NCBI RefSeq assembly: GCF_032062135.1
Contig: NC_092860.1
Span: forward strand, 131,347,100-131,411,099
Source: Pyxicephalus adspersus
Taxonomy: Eukaryota > Chordata > Amphibia > Anura > Pyxicephalidae
Direction: 5' to 3'
Length of the DNA stretch: 64,000 nucleotides
Shown here: piece by piece, positions 46,622-58,965 of the stretch
Layout of the letters: every line of letters starts with the position of its first letter
Numbering within the stretch: the first letter of the stretch is position 1
The notes under the pieces: generated by a model
Told to the model about the DNA's origin: nothing
The model's database searches: none
Seen by the model: the letters and a program-made list of their open reading frames with translations, nothing else
Program-made: the position numbers and the translations under genes

Positions 46622-46717
46622 TGGCCATGGGCTAATTAAGGGGTAGGCTGTTAACTCATTAAAGGTTATCTTTTTAGCTGTCCATGAACTGGCATTGGAA
46701 GTAAATGGGAGAACAAC
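46622..46717. other. non-coding spacer
   Basis: Short unique sequence between the L1 insertion and the next foldback copy. Confidence 0.5.
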
Positions 46718-46924
46718 GGGCCTGACTTATTAAAGCTCTCCCATGCTGGAGAGGATATACACTTTCATCAGTGAAGCTGGGTGATCCAGTAAACCTGGAA
46801 TGAATCTGGTTCAGGATGCAAAGCATCTGCTACCAAAGAAATCTATTCCAGGTTTGCTGGATCACCCAGCTTCACTGAAAGTGTATCCTCTCCAACCTGG
46901 GAGAGCTTTAATAAATCAGGTCCA
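46718..46924. mobile_element. main foldback family, copy 6
   Basis: Ends gggcctgacttattaaagct and ctttaataaatcaggtcc. Arms 'ctggagaggatatacacttt' and 'gaaagtgtatcctctccaac', inner 'gaagctgggtgatccagtaa' against 'tttgctggatcacccagctt'. A well-preserved copy with short, clean arms. Confidence 0.9.
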
Positions 46925-47752
46925 ATACTTTTCTTCCCTTGTCACCTTTAGAATTTTCTAAATATGGGCTCCAAAGAGAACTATGGCGTCGCCAAGTCTG
47001 TTAATTCCAGCAATCTCATTGTAATACAGTTCAACTTTCTTTTTCACAGAACAGAATATTAGCTAATACCATAATTAACTAACACAAAAGAAAACACGTC
47101 TCCTACACAGATACAAATACTATTTCTGCATGTGTATGAAACATGATTATTAAAATAAGCCAACAAAAAAACATTGTTAAGTTCAGTACTAATTATTAGA
47201 ACCAGAAAGATAATTTTGCTGTTCAATAGGGTTTTATAATATTGTTATACAACACACAAAAATACCAAATACTTTTGATTTATTCAGGATGCAATTGTCA
47301 GGGTCTTTCATGTATTATGAACATGGTGACATGGTGATTGGTTGCCATCAGACTGTAAAATCAGGTCAGTGATGGTTAGTCCTAGTTGCACTGTTCAATG
47401 CCTATCATACATAATGCCCATTATTGGGGTCTTCCAAACTCCAGTTTTCTCTTCTGTGCCCAGGTATATGAACCTCTGTTTTCTATATGCCCTTGGTAGA
47501 AATGCACCTGGAGGAGGTTGGCCATAGTGGCATGTGTTGTAATTGATAAAGCTTTTTTTGTTAAGACCCAATTGTTAAGTTAATAACTTCTCTTTTATGA
47601 TGTTTGACAGTTTCTGATGGTTTTATATGCATATATATATTATATCACACAATAGGGTCCTAATGATTATTCTTACCAATGTTTCTTGATGAATATTGGC
47701 TTATAGTGAGAAGCATTGTTATTCATAATCAATTTTATTTGTGTGTCAACAG
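46925..47752. other. non-coding sequence, nothing recognised
   Basis: No supported feature. Confidence 0.45.
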
Positions 47753-47797
47753 GTTTCATATGGGATGGACAACTACAGCATGGCTGTCACCTCCAAG
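47753..47797 (+). CDS. possible 45-bp microexon
   Basis: Preceded by 'ttttatttgtgtgtcaacag' and followed by GTAACC. It encodes VSYGMDNYSMAVTSK in phase 0-0, which would fit after the 35,497-35,668 exon without breaking frame. Segments this short bounded by AG and GTAA are expected by chance in 64 kb, so this is a hint only. Confidence 0.2.
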
Positions 47798-50700
47798 GTA
47801 ACCTGGTATTGTGCAACTGTGATTCTTATGTTTAATTTCTGCAATGTACTATATTTATTCTTCCAATATTTGAGTTTGAGTAACCATTGAATCATAATAT
47901 AAGATTGGTATCTTTGTTTCTGTTTTAAAAGTAGTTCTGTCAAAATCTTTAACTGCAAGGTATGTGACTAGGGTGAATCACCCAGTAGTGTCCTAAACTG
48001 AATCTCTTTTCAGGAAGATTTCAATAACAGAGCAAAATGAGTCCTCAAAACAAAACGTTTCCAGTAATAGAGCCAAAAGACCATAGATGATGAACATTAA
48101 CATGGTTTCTGCATGTACATAATTCTGTGAGTACTGGTGTTAGGTGGGTCTCAGTTTTGTAGCCAGTTCTGCTAACTGCAATGGGCACAGCAGAAAGAGT
48201 AATGGTAAATGTAAGTTATACTTGTAGGTCTATTTAAAATAGAAAAATAACATATAAACTGCTTGTTGACCAAAAGTGTTCAGCTAATTAGATTGACCAT
48301 GAACTGCACTTTGCAATTACCATTATTTATTTATGTATTATGCAGCTGATCATCAACAGCCCATGCTGTCATGAAAAGCTAGAAATAGTGGGGAACAGTT
48401 ATTCCATTCAGATTCTTACTTTCAGAAGCATTAGTACAGGGGAACAAAACCTGTTCCCACTTTTTAAATGGCAGTCAGGAAAGTGGCAACCAGGATTCTC
48501 AAACTGAAAACAAAATAGAGGGATTTTTTTTTGCATTGGAAGGTGTCTTATATTTCTTCTTAAATGTCAGACAGACTTAGTTCTGCAATTTGTTTGAAAA
48601 GTAAGGCTTTTTAAGTAAATAAGAAAATATAAAGAACAATATTAGACAATATTCAGAAACTAAAACTGACCAGTACAGATGAGCAAATGATTGAAAATCC
48701 AATCTAGTGGTGGGGGAAAGTCTGTAACATCACTGTCCAAATAAAGAAGCTCTAAACTTCTTTGCATTGATAGCAGGAAGTAAACTACTTAAGACCTGTA
48801 CATTCATTTTTAAATCTTGCAACCTTTTCCTATAAAAGATAATGGTTACCATGGCTAGACTTGGCAAACACATGTTGGTTTGGTTCTTTCAATAGGTAAA
48901 TAGCCTGCAATTTTTTATAAAATGGAAATAGTACCAAAATTTTACCCAAATTCTCACTTTACTTAACATGCACCATTGCATTTCCTGGATTGGCAGTGGA
49001 TACCTTAAGGTTTTGTCCTGCAACAGAAATACAGAAGATGTCACTGCTGATTTGTTGTTAAAGAGAATGTACAATCAATTTAATAATGTCTTACACATAC
49101 ATACAAGTGAAATCAGTTAAGTATCAATAATCGTATCAGTGTGTTTTAATTCTGAATCCCTTGTTTTTATGCACAGATAGTAATTTTATATACAGCCTGT
49201 TAAACATTTGAAAATTGCAAAGTTCTGACATTCATTATTGATGGTTTTCATTGTGCGGTTTTAACTAGTAAATGAGGAGGAAACAAAAATTGATGCATTT
49301 GTAACAATTTTTAGAGTTTAGAGAATATGAAGGAGAAATTCATATTCGGAGAGTAACGGTGGCAATAATATTGATGGTACCAGCCTAAAACCTGCAAACT
49401 TCCCATTTCAAATATTTAGCAACTTAAAGGTAGTTTGTGCGTCTTTTGTATTGTTGTTGTATTGCTTAAATATTTTATTGGGTTGACTCTATTTTGAGAC
49501 TGTCACAGGTAATACAAATGTTTTCAGTCTTTAATGAGATTTTGTGTTTGGGATGATGCAAAATAAGAACCTTAAGACGTTGGGTTCTCCACCACCAATA
49601 TTTTTCACACCATTTACACAAATACGTTTAAACTAGGCACAAAAGGGGAACGCAGTGGCCGCTGCTAGAAGGTGCATGTTGCCTTTCTGTCATAGTAATG
49701 TTGTAAATTCAGTATGCTAACCCAAAACCAGGATTTAAATGAGGACTGTGTTTTTTTTTCCTTCTTTGTTTTCATATTTGTTTTGAGACAGTGCCTTAGA
49801 AAGTACTGCAGTTAGATAGCCAGCATATTAGTCAAGTAACTGGGATTCTAGAAGGATGGATATCAACTATGGCAGCCTGTATTGCATTTTGGTAGCCAAA
49901 ACATGTTATTCTGAAGTTTTTTATGATAAAAAAAATATTGTTGGGCTTTAATGTATGGCATTACCTTTAACCTCTTGCTTGTTGTACATCCTGTGGCCAC
50001 TCCATGGTAAGAGCTACCTAACCAAAGTTATTAGGCTTCGTAACACGGACTCTGTGCCAAACTGTTAATTCAAACCAGCATTGAATCCAGCACATACTAT
50101 TAACATCTCATGACATGCTTACATTAAAACATATCTTATCTCATGAAAAGGTTTGTATTTAACAATATTGGAGATAAGATGATCATGTAAACATTTGTTA
50201 TACATTCATGAAACAAGCACCACAAATAAACCTTTAGATCTTTAGACTTTTCACATAATTGTACAGAAAACATAAAATCAAAGAAGAATATTATAGATCT
50301 GTTGAGAAATCTGTATGTGCACTGGATTAACGACCCAACTCTGAGCTAATCTTGGTAATTGATTTTAGTCTTTGGGGCACTACAGTTTTTTCCGTTTATT
50401 CTATTTTTAATGTCTTTTCAACCCATATATTGTGTACACAGAAACAGCATGCTGTTAGACAAAGACTTGAATATGCGGTTATGGTAAGAGCCAATGCGCA
50501 GCTCAAGTGTGCAGTTAAAATAAGGTGTTGCCGCCAAGTGCTTTTAAATATACAAGAGCTCAGAACAATTATCTTCCACAATTACATGCCCCAAAAGAAT
50601 CTTCCTGCACTTATGTTGAGAAGTCAGTGATCAATTTACTGGAAAAGAAAAAAATATTAAAGAAACCTGTGGGAAAACTTCTAAAACACAGAATTTATTT

Positions 50701-51318
50701 ATAATATAGAAATGGCCTCTAAAGACCTTAAAAACAGTGCTTAGAAAAGCACCAGAGTGCCATGAAATAGCAATTTTCCTGCCTCTGACGATGAACTATG
50801 CACACTCCTGTGCATTGAATCCTCTCATATGCAAAAGCTCTTGGCTGGAGCATCGAAGAACCATTATGTTCTTCTTGTGCTGTTGCTCTGGTCTCTCCCA
50901 TCCAATCACGGCACTATCTGTTTCCTCAATGGGTTCTAGAATACATTACACAAATAGGACGGCTACCTGTTAAGCACCAGAAGTCAGTAAATCAAGCAGG
51001 TCTCTTTGTAATGTAAGTCCATTTTCTTGTATTACGGTTATTTATGGGAAGTAAATAATGGTAATATGACTCTGCTTTTTAATTTTTTCTTGAATCTCGG
51101 CCACAGAATTTCCAAAGTCATTTATTTTTTATAGTGTTAGCAAGATGTTCCCTTGGCTTTTAGTCTTGAACACAATATAGAGAATTGTGAGACATATCGA
51201 AAAAATATATTACATAGGAAGACAAAGTCTCATTAGTGTTATTTATAGCATTCTCAAACCTCATTAGAGCAAGGTTTGGTAGATGCAAAAATGCATTACA
51301 AGCAATGTTTTCTTTAGC
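47798..51318. other. long non-coding stretch
   Basis: AT-rich, no named repeats. One further AG-open-GTAAGA segment of 42 bp at 50,442-50,483 (KQHAVRQRLEYAVM, phase 0-0) is noted but not called. Confidence 0.4.
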
Positions 51319-51335
51319 GAGAGAGAGAGAGAGAA
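51319..51335. repeat. (GA)n run
   Basis: About eight GA units. Confidence 0.9.
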
Positions 51336-54110
51336 TGGAAGGTGTTCTATTCTGTGTGCAGATTAGCAGCATCCACTGGGTACCGATAAGATAAAAAGAC
51401 TATACAATAAATATGCATCATACTGTGTATGTACATAAAATACTGCAAATGAAAAAAAACAGCAGCATAAAAATGTTTACTATGCAAAGTTGGAAGTGAC
51501 CAGGCTTTAAATTGTAGTGTAAACAGTGAAATAAACTGCTTTTTATTCAGGTTCTTCTTTCAATTGTAAATAGGCAAAACATTCTGAATGCATTTTATTT
51601 CATGAGCTTGCTTTGACACTTTTAGAGCTTTATACATATGGCTGGCCTTGTGCCATACCATGCCACGTTAAAGTAAATATAGAAGCGGCAGTCTCTATTC
51701 ACTGGGCTGTTTAAATAAAGAGGCAAAAAGATCATATCTCTTGGACACATAGAAAGGTAGTAAAAGAGTTGTGTAATTTGGGGATAGAATGCACAGGCGA
51801 TTGTAAATTGCTTTTGCATGGTATGTGAAGCATTTTATGTCGTATACTAATGTAGTGCTTGCATTTTTAACTGAATGGAGCAGTGTACATTCCTGGCTAT
51901 TATCGCTTTTGCAAATGAGAGGTCAACTCCTCTTTTTTAAGTTTATTAAAATAAATCCATTGTTAAAAAAAGGAAAGAAAAAAAAAATTTTATGTGGCTT
52001 TTGTCTATACCACTGGGTATACCACTATACCCCAATGGCACCTCCAGTACCCAGTGGAATCCTGAACTCCTGTAGGATGCCATTTTTGACACATTCTGCT
52101 TTTTGTAGACTGATCTGCCTTCTTGCTTGTTTTATTTGGCCTATAAGTCAATGAAGAAAGTGGCATGTAAGCCAAGAATTTAGAGCACTTATGGCAAAGA
52201 AGTCATGTAAATGTATTTACAAACAGAAGATGTTGCCTGCTTAGTATTGCTACCGTTAGTTTGCTCCAAAATTCCACAACCTTAGCTATTTTGTTATAGT
52301 ATTATACATTTTCTTGTACACAGATTTGTGCCAGAGATAAAATGGGAAATGAGAAGACTAACTAGAATCTCCAAGGCCAGGTCCATCTTAGGCTAATATC
52401 TGCTTTGCTCAAGTGCCAGAAAATAAAGTACATTATTGGCTCCATGGAAGTAGGAATGTGGAAAGTGGTTTTGCTAGTTGTGTGCCTTGTTAGATACTTA
52501 GTACCCAGACACAGATAGATTTTAAAAACCTGACAGTGATTCTAACCATTCTACTATCTGTGCAAAGACAGACATTGGATTAGGCAAGCTGTCTTGTCTC
52601 ATGTCTTATTGTAATAATAGGAAGTAAGTATCAAAACACTTATAATGACTTTGTGTTAAATAATAGTTAAACAAAAATAATAAAATCAGTAAAAAAGCAG
52701 AGTAAAATACACCATAAAGAAAAGTAAGAGTCTGGAAGACTCCATGGAAATACAAGAACTATAAACCCTAGAGCAATGCATGCTATAACATATAGCAGAT
52801 GTCCCTATGCAGTCTTTCTTTACGTACATTTCCCCAAAGTTATTAAGGGTTATTTTTCTACATGACAGAGCATGAATTGGTCTTGCCTTCTACACCCCCA
52901 GAACATTTAGGAAGTACATGTTTCATACTGGTAAAGTGTAATTTATATGAGTATGCTTTGACTTTGCCATCACACATAATTAAAATATTAGTTTGTGTAA
53001 TAATATTCTACAATGGTCGATAAAAATTAAAGTTTCTTATGTATATTGATGCAAAGAAAAGGTGTAAACTCTTTACCTCCAATCCATTTTGCAATGTTTT
53101 AAACATATACCAGAACCAAAACTACAGGTATACATGTCATTCTATTAATGAGATTACTTCTAGAATGTAAACTGGCAGGAATCACAATGTGATGACGCAT
53201 ATTTATCATGAATCCTAAATATTGGGATATATCGAAGATTATTTACTTTTATTAGCTAATCTGAAAAACAAAATGAATCCTCCGATCATATTTTTTCTTC
53301 AAAATAATCTAGATGATCCTGCAGAACTTACAATTGAGTGGAGGGAAGATACCAAGCAAACTCAAATGATACCTATACTTTAAAACTACCAAAACGCGTT
53401 CCATCTTTACTATTTTTACCCCCAAGTACATACCTCATACCAACACAAAGACACCCATTGTGGCCTTCGATGAGTAGCATTTAAAATACATTTAAACATT
53501 ACTTTAATGAACACATAACAGCATTACTTTGTGTCTTTTTTTACATCTGCCTGGAATTCAGCTTTAAATATTAATTGGTTTCAGGCTATTAGATACATTC
53601 AAAGGAAATGTTCTGTTAATGCAATGCTATTATTTTTTTTCATTGCGTTTTTTTTTAGAGGAAAAACTATACAATGGCACTGTTCATTGTTACAGTTGTT
53701 ACAAATAAATACGTTTACCATCCTGAAAATGAAAACGAGCTTCTTTTCTTCCTGGTAGAATTACATGCACACTTGTTCCTCTTTGTTAGGCGAAAACTCT
53801 GTTGCTCCTCCATTTATTTCATAGGCTAACATGGTCCCATCTTTTCTCATTAGAACAATGTGGAAATAATAACATGTAATGAAATGAAAGCTTGGCCACA
53901 CATGATTTGCTCAGACTTAGTGTTTCATTTAAATGCAGATGGGGATGAGTAAGTGAATTTTTGCAATGTTGTGAATTTTATTCCTATTTATTTATATTTT
54001 ATACTGTGCAGACTTAATTCTCTATTTTTAGCTGTGCGGGGAGTAAAAAAAAACTTGCTATTTAGGTATTAGCTGATAGTATTTATGTTGTCTGATCTTT
54101 CAGTGAGAAC
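51336..54110. other. long non-coding stretch, nothing recognised
   Basis: AT-rich; a tiny inverted repeat CCACTGGGTA...TACCCAGTGG lies near 52,010-52,056. No gene. Confidence 0.45.
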
Positions 54111-54780
54111 CTTTCTCGCTTACCAAACATGTAGGCGAGAACGGCCTTTGTAAATTCGTCCGGCAAGACCAAATTTTTGGGACCGAATCAGGTTGGTATT
54201 AGGTATTCCAATCTTCTGATTTTTCCCATGACCGCATTCATTCATAAACGCAAGCGGCATGACTCACTCTGAGAGTAGGATTACCGCGGCTGCCACAGTA
54301 GTCCTCCTCTCAGAGTGAGTCATGCGGCTTGCGTTTATGAATGAACATGGCCATGGGAAAAATCAGAGGATTTTTCCCACACTTCATTCATTCTTGAGCA
54401 GCCAGCGAGACTCACACTGTGTTCCTGGATAAAGAAACTCTATCTAGGAACACATACTACAACAGCAATCAGGGGAGTGGAGCTGACAGCTGATTGTTGT
54501 TGCCGCCCTGTAGTATGTGTTCCTGGATAGAGTTTTCCTATTCGGGAACACAGGACTCCTGTGTTCTTGGATAGAGAAACTCTATCCAAGAACACATACA
54601 GATAGTATAGGACTTCAAGAGCAATCAGGGGAGCGGAGCTGATAGCTCCACTCCCCTGATTGGTCTTGCAGGTCCTAAAAATTAGGTCTCGCCAGCCAAA
54701 TTTACAAAGGCCGTTCTCGCCTACATGTTTGGTAAGCAGGAACCGCCCAATTCGCCACAATTCGCTTGCATATCCCTAAT
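54111..54780 (-). mobile_element. multi-hairpin chain element 1
   Basis: Read on the minus strand it begins ATTAGGGATATGCAAGCGAA (54,780 downward). The outer arms are long and nearly identical inverted repeats (about 54,114-54,184 and 54,666-54,737), with an uninterrupted match of nearly 40 bp around 'acatgtaggcgagaacggcc'. Inside lie further separate hairpins: one around 54,230-54,362 ('cattcataaacgcaagc' and 'gcttgcgtttatgaatg'), a set around 'gttcctggatagag' at 54,415-54,600, and one at 54,622-54,661 ('caatcaggggagcggagct' and 'agctccactcccctgattg'). No open frame is credible. It is non-autonomous; the class is unknown to me. Confidence 0.8.
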
Positions 54781-55465
54781 GGTCAAGTGTCTGCAATATC
54801 TTGCCTGTGTATTGTATACGGATCCCTACTGCAGCCTGTTTCAAGCTTTTGGATATGATTAGTGTTGTGATGCAAGATATTTAGTATTTTATCTTGCATA
54901 AAGTGTAATTACAGCCCAATTCTTTTTAGTAAATTTGTGTCAAATTTGTATTTCTTTGTATAATTCCCCTGGAAAGATTTTACAGGCTCTGAGACACTTG
55001 CATAGGAAAAAAGGGGTATAAGCTAAAAAGGCCATCTTGCTTAATTGGATAACGCCAATCCCTCCTTCACTTGCACTGTTTCTAGTGAAACTATGGTTTC
55101 TGTTTCAGATGTAGTGGGTTGAAGCTTCTCTTGCAATGGAATTTTGTTTCAATGTTTTTGAGGTGTTGCCTTACTGCCATTAAACTTTGGAAATAGAATT
55201 GTTTATCAGACTACCTTCTGGATAATGATCCTTTGGTCTTGTATTAGTAGTTGATTTGTCTTCACCCATTCCCTATAATTGCAGTAATCTATAATGTAAC
55301 TGATCTTTGTTAAAACGTTAAAGTACTGCGAATTTTTGTACTACCACTGTTTTTGTTTTCCTCTTGATGTTTATTTTTGTCATAAGCAGGCCATGAGGTA
55401 GCTCAGTGCCTTTTGGACAGCAACTCTTTGGTCCTGTGACAATAGTCAACTTTTCTACTACTCAT
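54781..55465. other. non-coding spacer between the two chain elements
   Basis: About 685 bp of ordinary AT-rich sequence; the facing starts of both chain elements border it. Confidence 0.5.
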
Positions 55466-56100
55466 TAGGGATGAGCGAGTGAGAATATTAAGTTAGATCT
55501 CGTGGCGAATCGGGCCTTTCTCGATTAAGCTCTCGCCAAACAGAAGGATTTCCAGGGCATTATACAGCCCTGGAAAACCTCTGCATTTCCCGGCCCTAGA
55601 GGTAATAGAGGTAATAAACCTCTATTGCCCCGGGGATCGCAAACTCTTAATGAATGCAGCCACAGCTGCAATCATTGAGAAGATGCCCAGTACAGGAGAG
55701 CCTCCTGACATTGTAATATAAGTATCTCTTGCAAATTATACATTTGTATCTGTAACAAATGTGTATTTGTTACAGATACAAATGTATTCCTCCACCCTGG
55801 CCCATATTCAGAACACTTTCATCTACGGAACATCTCCAAAATCCGCCCCTCCCTGTCCCGAGACCACCAAACTCCTTGTACACACTCTTATCATTTCGCC
55901 TGGACTACTGTAACCTCCTTTGTGTCTTCTCTCTTCCTTGGCGTCTTCTTCCTCCAGCGTCTTCTGCACCCGATGAGTCACCGGGGAGTTCCCGGTGACG
56001 TTGGTGCATGCATACTTTGCCGGCGGGGCGGGATGGGAAATTCAAAATCCATTTGTATTGCATTCAATACAAAATACCTGTATTGAATGCAATACAGTAG
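55466..56100 (+). mobile_element. multi-hairpin chain element 2
   Basis: Begins ATTAGGGATGAGCGAGTGAG, then 'tggcgaatcgggcc', like the minus-strand start of element 1. Modules in order: 'tccagggc'/'gccctgga' (55,551-55,574); 'gaggtaata'/'aataaacctc' (about 55,599-55,624); a perfect 22-bp stem with a GTGT loop (55,739-55,786); LINE-derived sequence (55,788-about 55,930); 'caccgggga'/'tcccggtg' (55,980-55,998); a perfect 18-bp stem with a 7-bp loop (56,054-56,096). Hairpins lie side by side rather than as one big palindrome. The right end is set after the last hairpin and is approximate. Confidence 0.7.
55788..55930 (+). pseudogene. L2/CR1-like LINE reverse-transcriptase fragment
   Basis: Translates to KLLVHTLLSFRLDYCNLLCV within an 80-codon frame. 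LDYCN with the preceding hydrophobic helix is the same block as at 13,948-13,957 on the minus strand. It lies between hairpin modules of the chain element, so it was either inserted into it or captured by it. Too short for any activity. Confidence 0.7.
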
Positions 56101-56189
56101 GTCTATATGTGTAAAAGCCGTACATTGTCTTGCATGAACATTTATTTTACAGTATAATACAGTATGAGTACTTTGAAACTGTTACTACT
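56101..56189. other. short junction sequence
   Basis: AT-rich, between the last hairpin and the LINE 3' end. It could belong to either. Confidence 0.4.
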
Positions 56190-56392
56190 TCCCACCACTA
56201 CATGTCTCCCCTCCTATTGTGTGTTAATCCCCCACCTCCTAGATTGTAAGCTTTTAGGGGCAGGGTCCTCTTCTGTGTCACTGTCTGTATTTGTCTGCCA
56301 TTTGCAACCCCGTATTTAGTGTACAGTGCTGCGTAATATGTTGGTGCTATATAAATCTTGTTTAATATTATTAATAATAATAATAAAAAAAT
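56190..56392 (+). mobile_element. L2/CR1-like LINE 3' end
   Basis: Carries 'ctagattgtaagcttttagg', 'ggcagggtcctcttctgtgt' and the tail 'cagtgctgcgtaatatgttg', 'gtgctatataaatcttgttt', then (AATAAT)n. The last 60 bp match the SINE tail at 6,608 and 10,421 and the LINE at 13,263. The reverse-transcriptase fragment 260 bp upstream may be from the same insertion, interrupted by hairpin modules. Confidence 0.8.
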
Positions 56393-57595
56393 CCATTATT
56401 ATCTATCTATGTAAATATGTTTATGGAAATAAAAGAAAGTTGTACTTCAAGTTACCTCAAACTTGTGGCATAGAACCTGTTGTTATCAAAACAGGAATAG
56501 CAATACAATTTTCTAGTGGGGATTCCTATTACTGTTGTGGCAGACAAATTGGATTAGTTTATCTACCTACTGGTACATCTCATATACAGAGTGCCATTTA
56601 CATTTTTGAAGAACAGGTTTGGCGAAGGGAGGGGGCAATGGATTTTTAATATTTGAAGGTTCAGTTATTCTCGAAACCATAGAGCTATCAAAAACAAAAA
56701 AAACTAAATATTGTTAATAATTGATCATTTGGTTTCTGTATATTATTGACTTCAAGTGTATATCAAAATAATAAAAAGAAATGCTATAAGTACAGAAAAA
56801 ATGATGAGGTGTCAGAAATATGGATATACTATTTGACATGACAACATAGTAAGAGATATTTCTCAATGCTCCATACAAGCAATGCCAAAAAAGAACAGAG
56901 AGATGTATTATAGGGCATATTTATCGTAAGGTTGTAGCTTGAGTCATAAATTCCACCTTTGACCACTTTAAGGTAATGCTGGGACTAAATTAAACCTCAA
57001 CCTTACCATTTCTACTACTGTGCATCTGTTTAGAGTGAAAATCTTATCTACAGTAACAAATTTGTCACAGACCTTGAAAATCTGTTGCAGTTGGCTGCCC
57101 GGGGATTTGATCCCAAATATGCTGTAAACTTGTATCGGAGATTATGTTAAGTGAGAGGCAGACTGATTTGTGTCTAAGGGTGTTACTACTTTGCTTGATA
57201 AATGTCCCCATAGTAATGTCAGCCCTAAATATCAAAGAAAATGGTGTTAGCCCGGCCTACTGTAATTTCTGATGAATTGCACAGAATATAATCCTCTCCC
57301 CCCTCCTTGGCTCCATAATACCTTCTTGTGCACAGGTAGCAGACATAGGAAGGCAAAATGGGGAGGTAATTGGTGCACTTAATAACAAAACACTTTTAGC
57401 GTTTTTTTAGCGTAAGAACTTCCTTTTTGGAGTGTACATACAATTTAGTGCAGCCATTTTGTTTAGCAGGGTTCATCCAGTGGTTATTAAGAGTTCTATG
57501 ACCTCCCTTGATTAACATCCCATCTGATAGTGCCTGCATAGTTCTGGGTTCGGTGCCATTTGGCATAGCCAGTAGGAGGATGCCAGTGTTTTTTT
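56393..57595. other. non-coding sequence, nothing recognised
   Basis: A 107-codon plus frame (56,326-56,649) starts in the LINE tail and has no recognised domain. Confidence 0.45.
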
Positions 57596-57765
57596 TAGCT
57601 GTCTAGAAGGGTAGCTAAGACTGTAAAGGGCATTTTTTTCATTATTATCACCATAATAGGGGTTTCTTTCGACTGAACCTCAATACATTTATAAGGAGGT
57701 TCTGTGAGACACAAATTTATTTTGAGGGCTCCTCTGGAGGTAAAAAAAAGTTGAGAAAAGCTGCT
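57596..57765 (-). mobile_element. hAT-like family fragment
   Basis: On the minus strand it opens with 'agcagcttttctcaact' and then 'acctccagaggagccctc', the same order as the left ends of the elements at 4,522 and 36,593. The distal end is eroded. Confidence 0.5.
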
Positions 57766-58957
57766 TTTTTTTTAAAGCCACAACATAGTTTTAATGCAAT
57801 TGTGCCTTAGATAGGGACAGCCACCCTCATTATTGTCTTTGGTGACCATGGTTCAGAAAATGATAGGAAATCCAACATTAGGCATGGCCACATGCAGCTG
57901 CTGCAATCACAATCTTTGTGGATCAGTTAAAGACTAAACAATACATTTGTATAAAAACAATTTCATTTTTCTAAAGTGAATTGTCGTTATGTTTTTGCTA
58001 TTTTACATGCATCAATTATCACTTTACTATTCTAATTTTATTTTTAAAATATGCATTACTCATTGTGTGGTGTGTCAATCTTTATTATCTAGTTATTTTG
58101 GAGCCTCCTTATTTACTGTCTCAATTACCAATGTACCAAAATGATTTACAGAGAATTCTTTTACAGAAGTAATAAAAGCATCTCTACTGTAGCCATAGAA
58201 GAAAGAAAAGCACACAGATTTCATCATATGAATGAACAATCATAGTTTTATTGTATATTTTCTTACATTCATTTCTGCTTCATAAAAAAGCCATTTTGAC
58301 CCAATGTTCAATGCAAATTGCTTTGGTGAATTAGTAGAGAAGTGGGGGAATTTAATTGCTTCTTTTGTGCTGCGAAGTTCAGGTTTGTGTTGATTAAAGG
58401 TCTAAATAATTAAAAACACAAAGGATGTGGTATTTAATGTCAAATCTGTATAGTTGACTAAACTTTTAATTAACTTTTAGTTGGGAAACAATTACTATTT
58501 TTATGTCTGATGACAGTGTTAATTCTCCTCTCAGATTAATGGGCAACTACTATTCACTGTTGTAATAGTCTACATTGTAGAAACGGTAGTGATAGTAGAG
58601 TGGGACTGTTATTTAAAAAGACAAATTGTGATATGTAATTTAGGCTTAGTACACATTGGCAGAATTTCAATTTCAATCAGATTTCTAATCCGATTAGAAT
58701 TTATTCTAAAGGGAAATCAGCAGTAGACCTACTGCAACATGTTTGGGGTTTACATCAGATGTGTTAGTAAATATTATTTAAAAGTACCCAATGTTGTGTG
58801 TATTAAAGATCAAATACATCCAATCAGAATTCAGATCCTTTATTTTAAAAAAGATGATTAGGAGGGCAGTGTTTTGGGACTGACTGAAAAACTGCTATCA
58901 AAATATCACTGAGATCGGCCAGTCACATACAAAATTGGCAAATGGTGTTTTTGTGTA
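57766..58957. other. non-coding sequence, nothing recognised
   Basis: No supported feature. Confidence 0.45.
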
Positions 58958-58965
58958 TACTAGGC

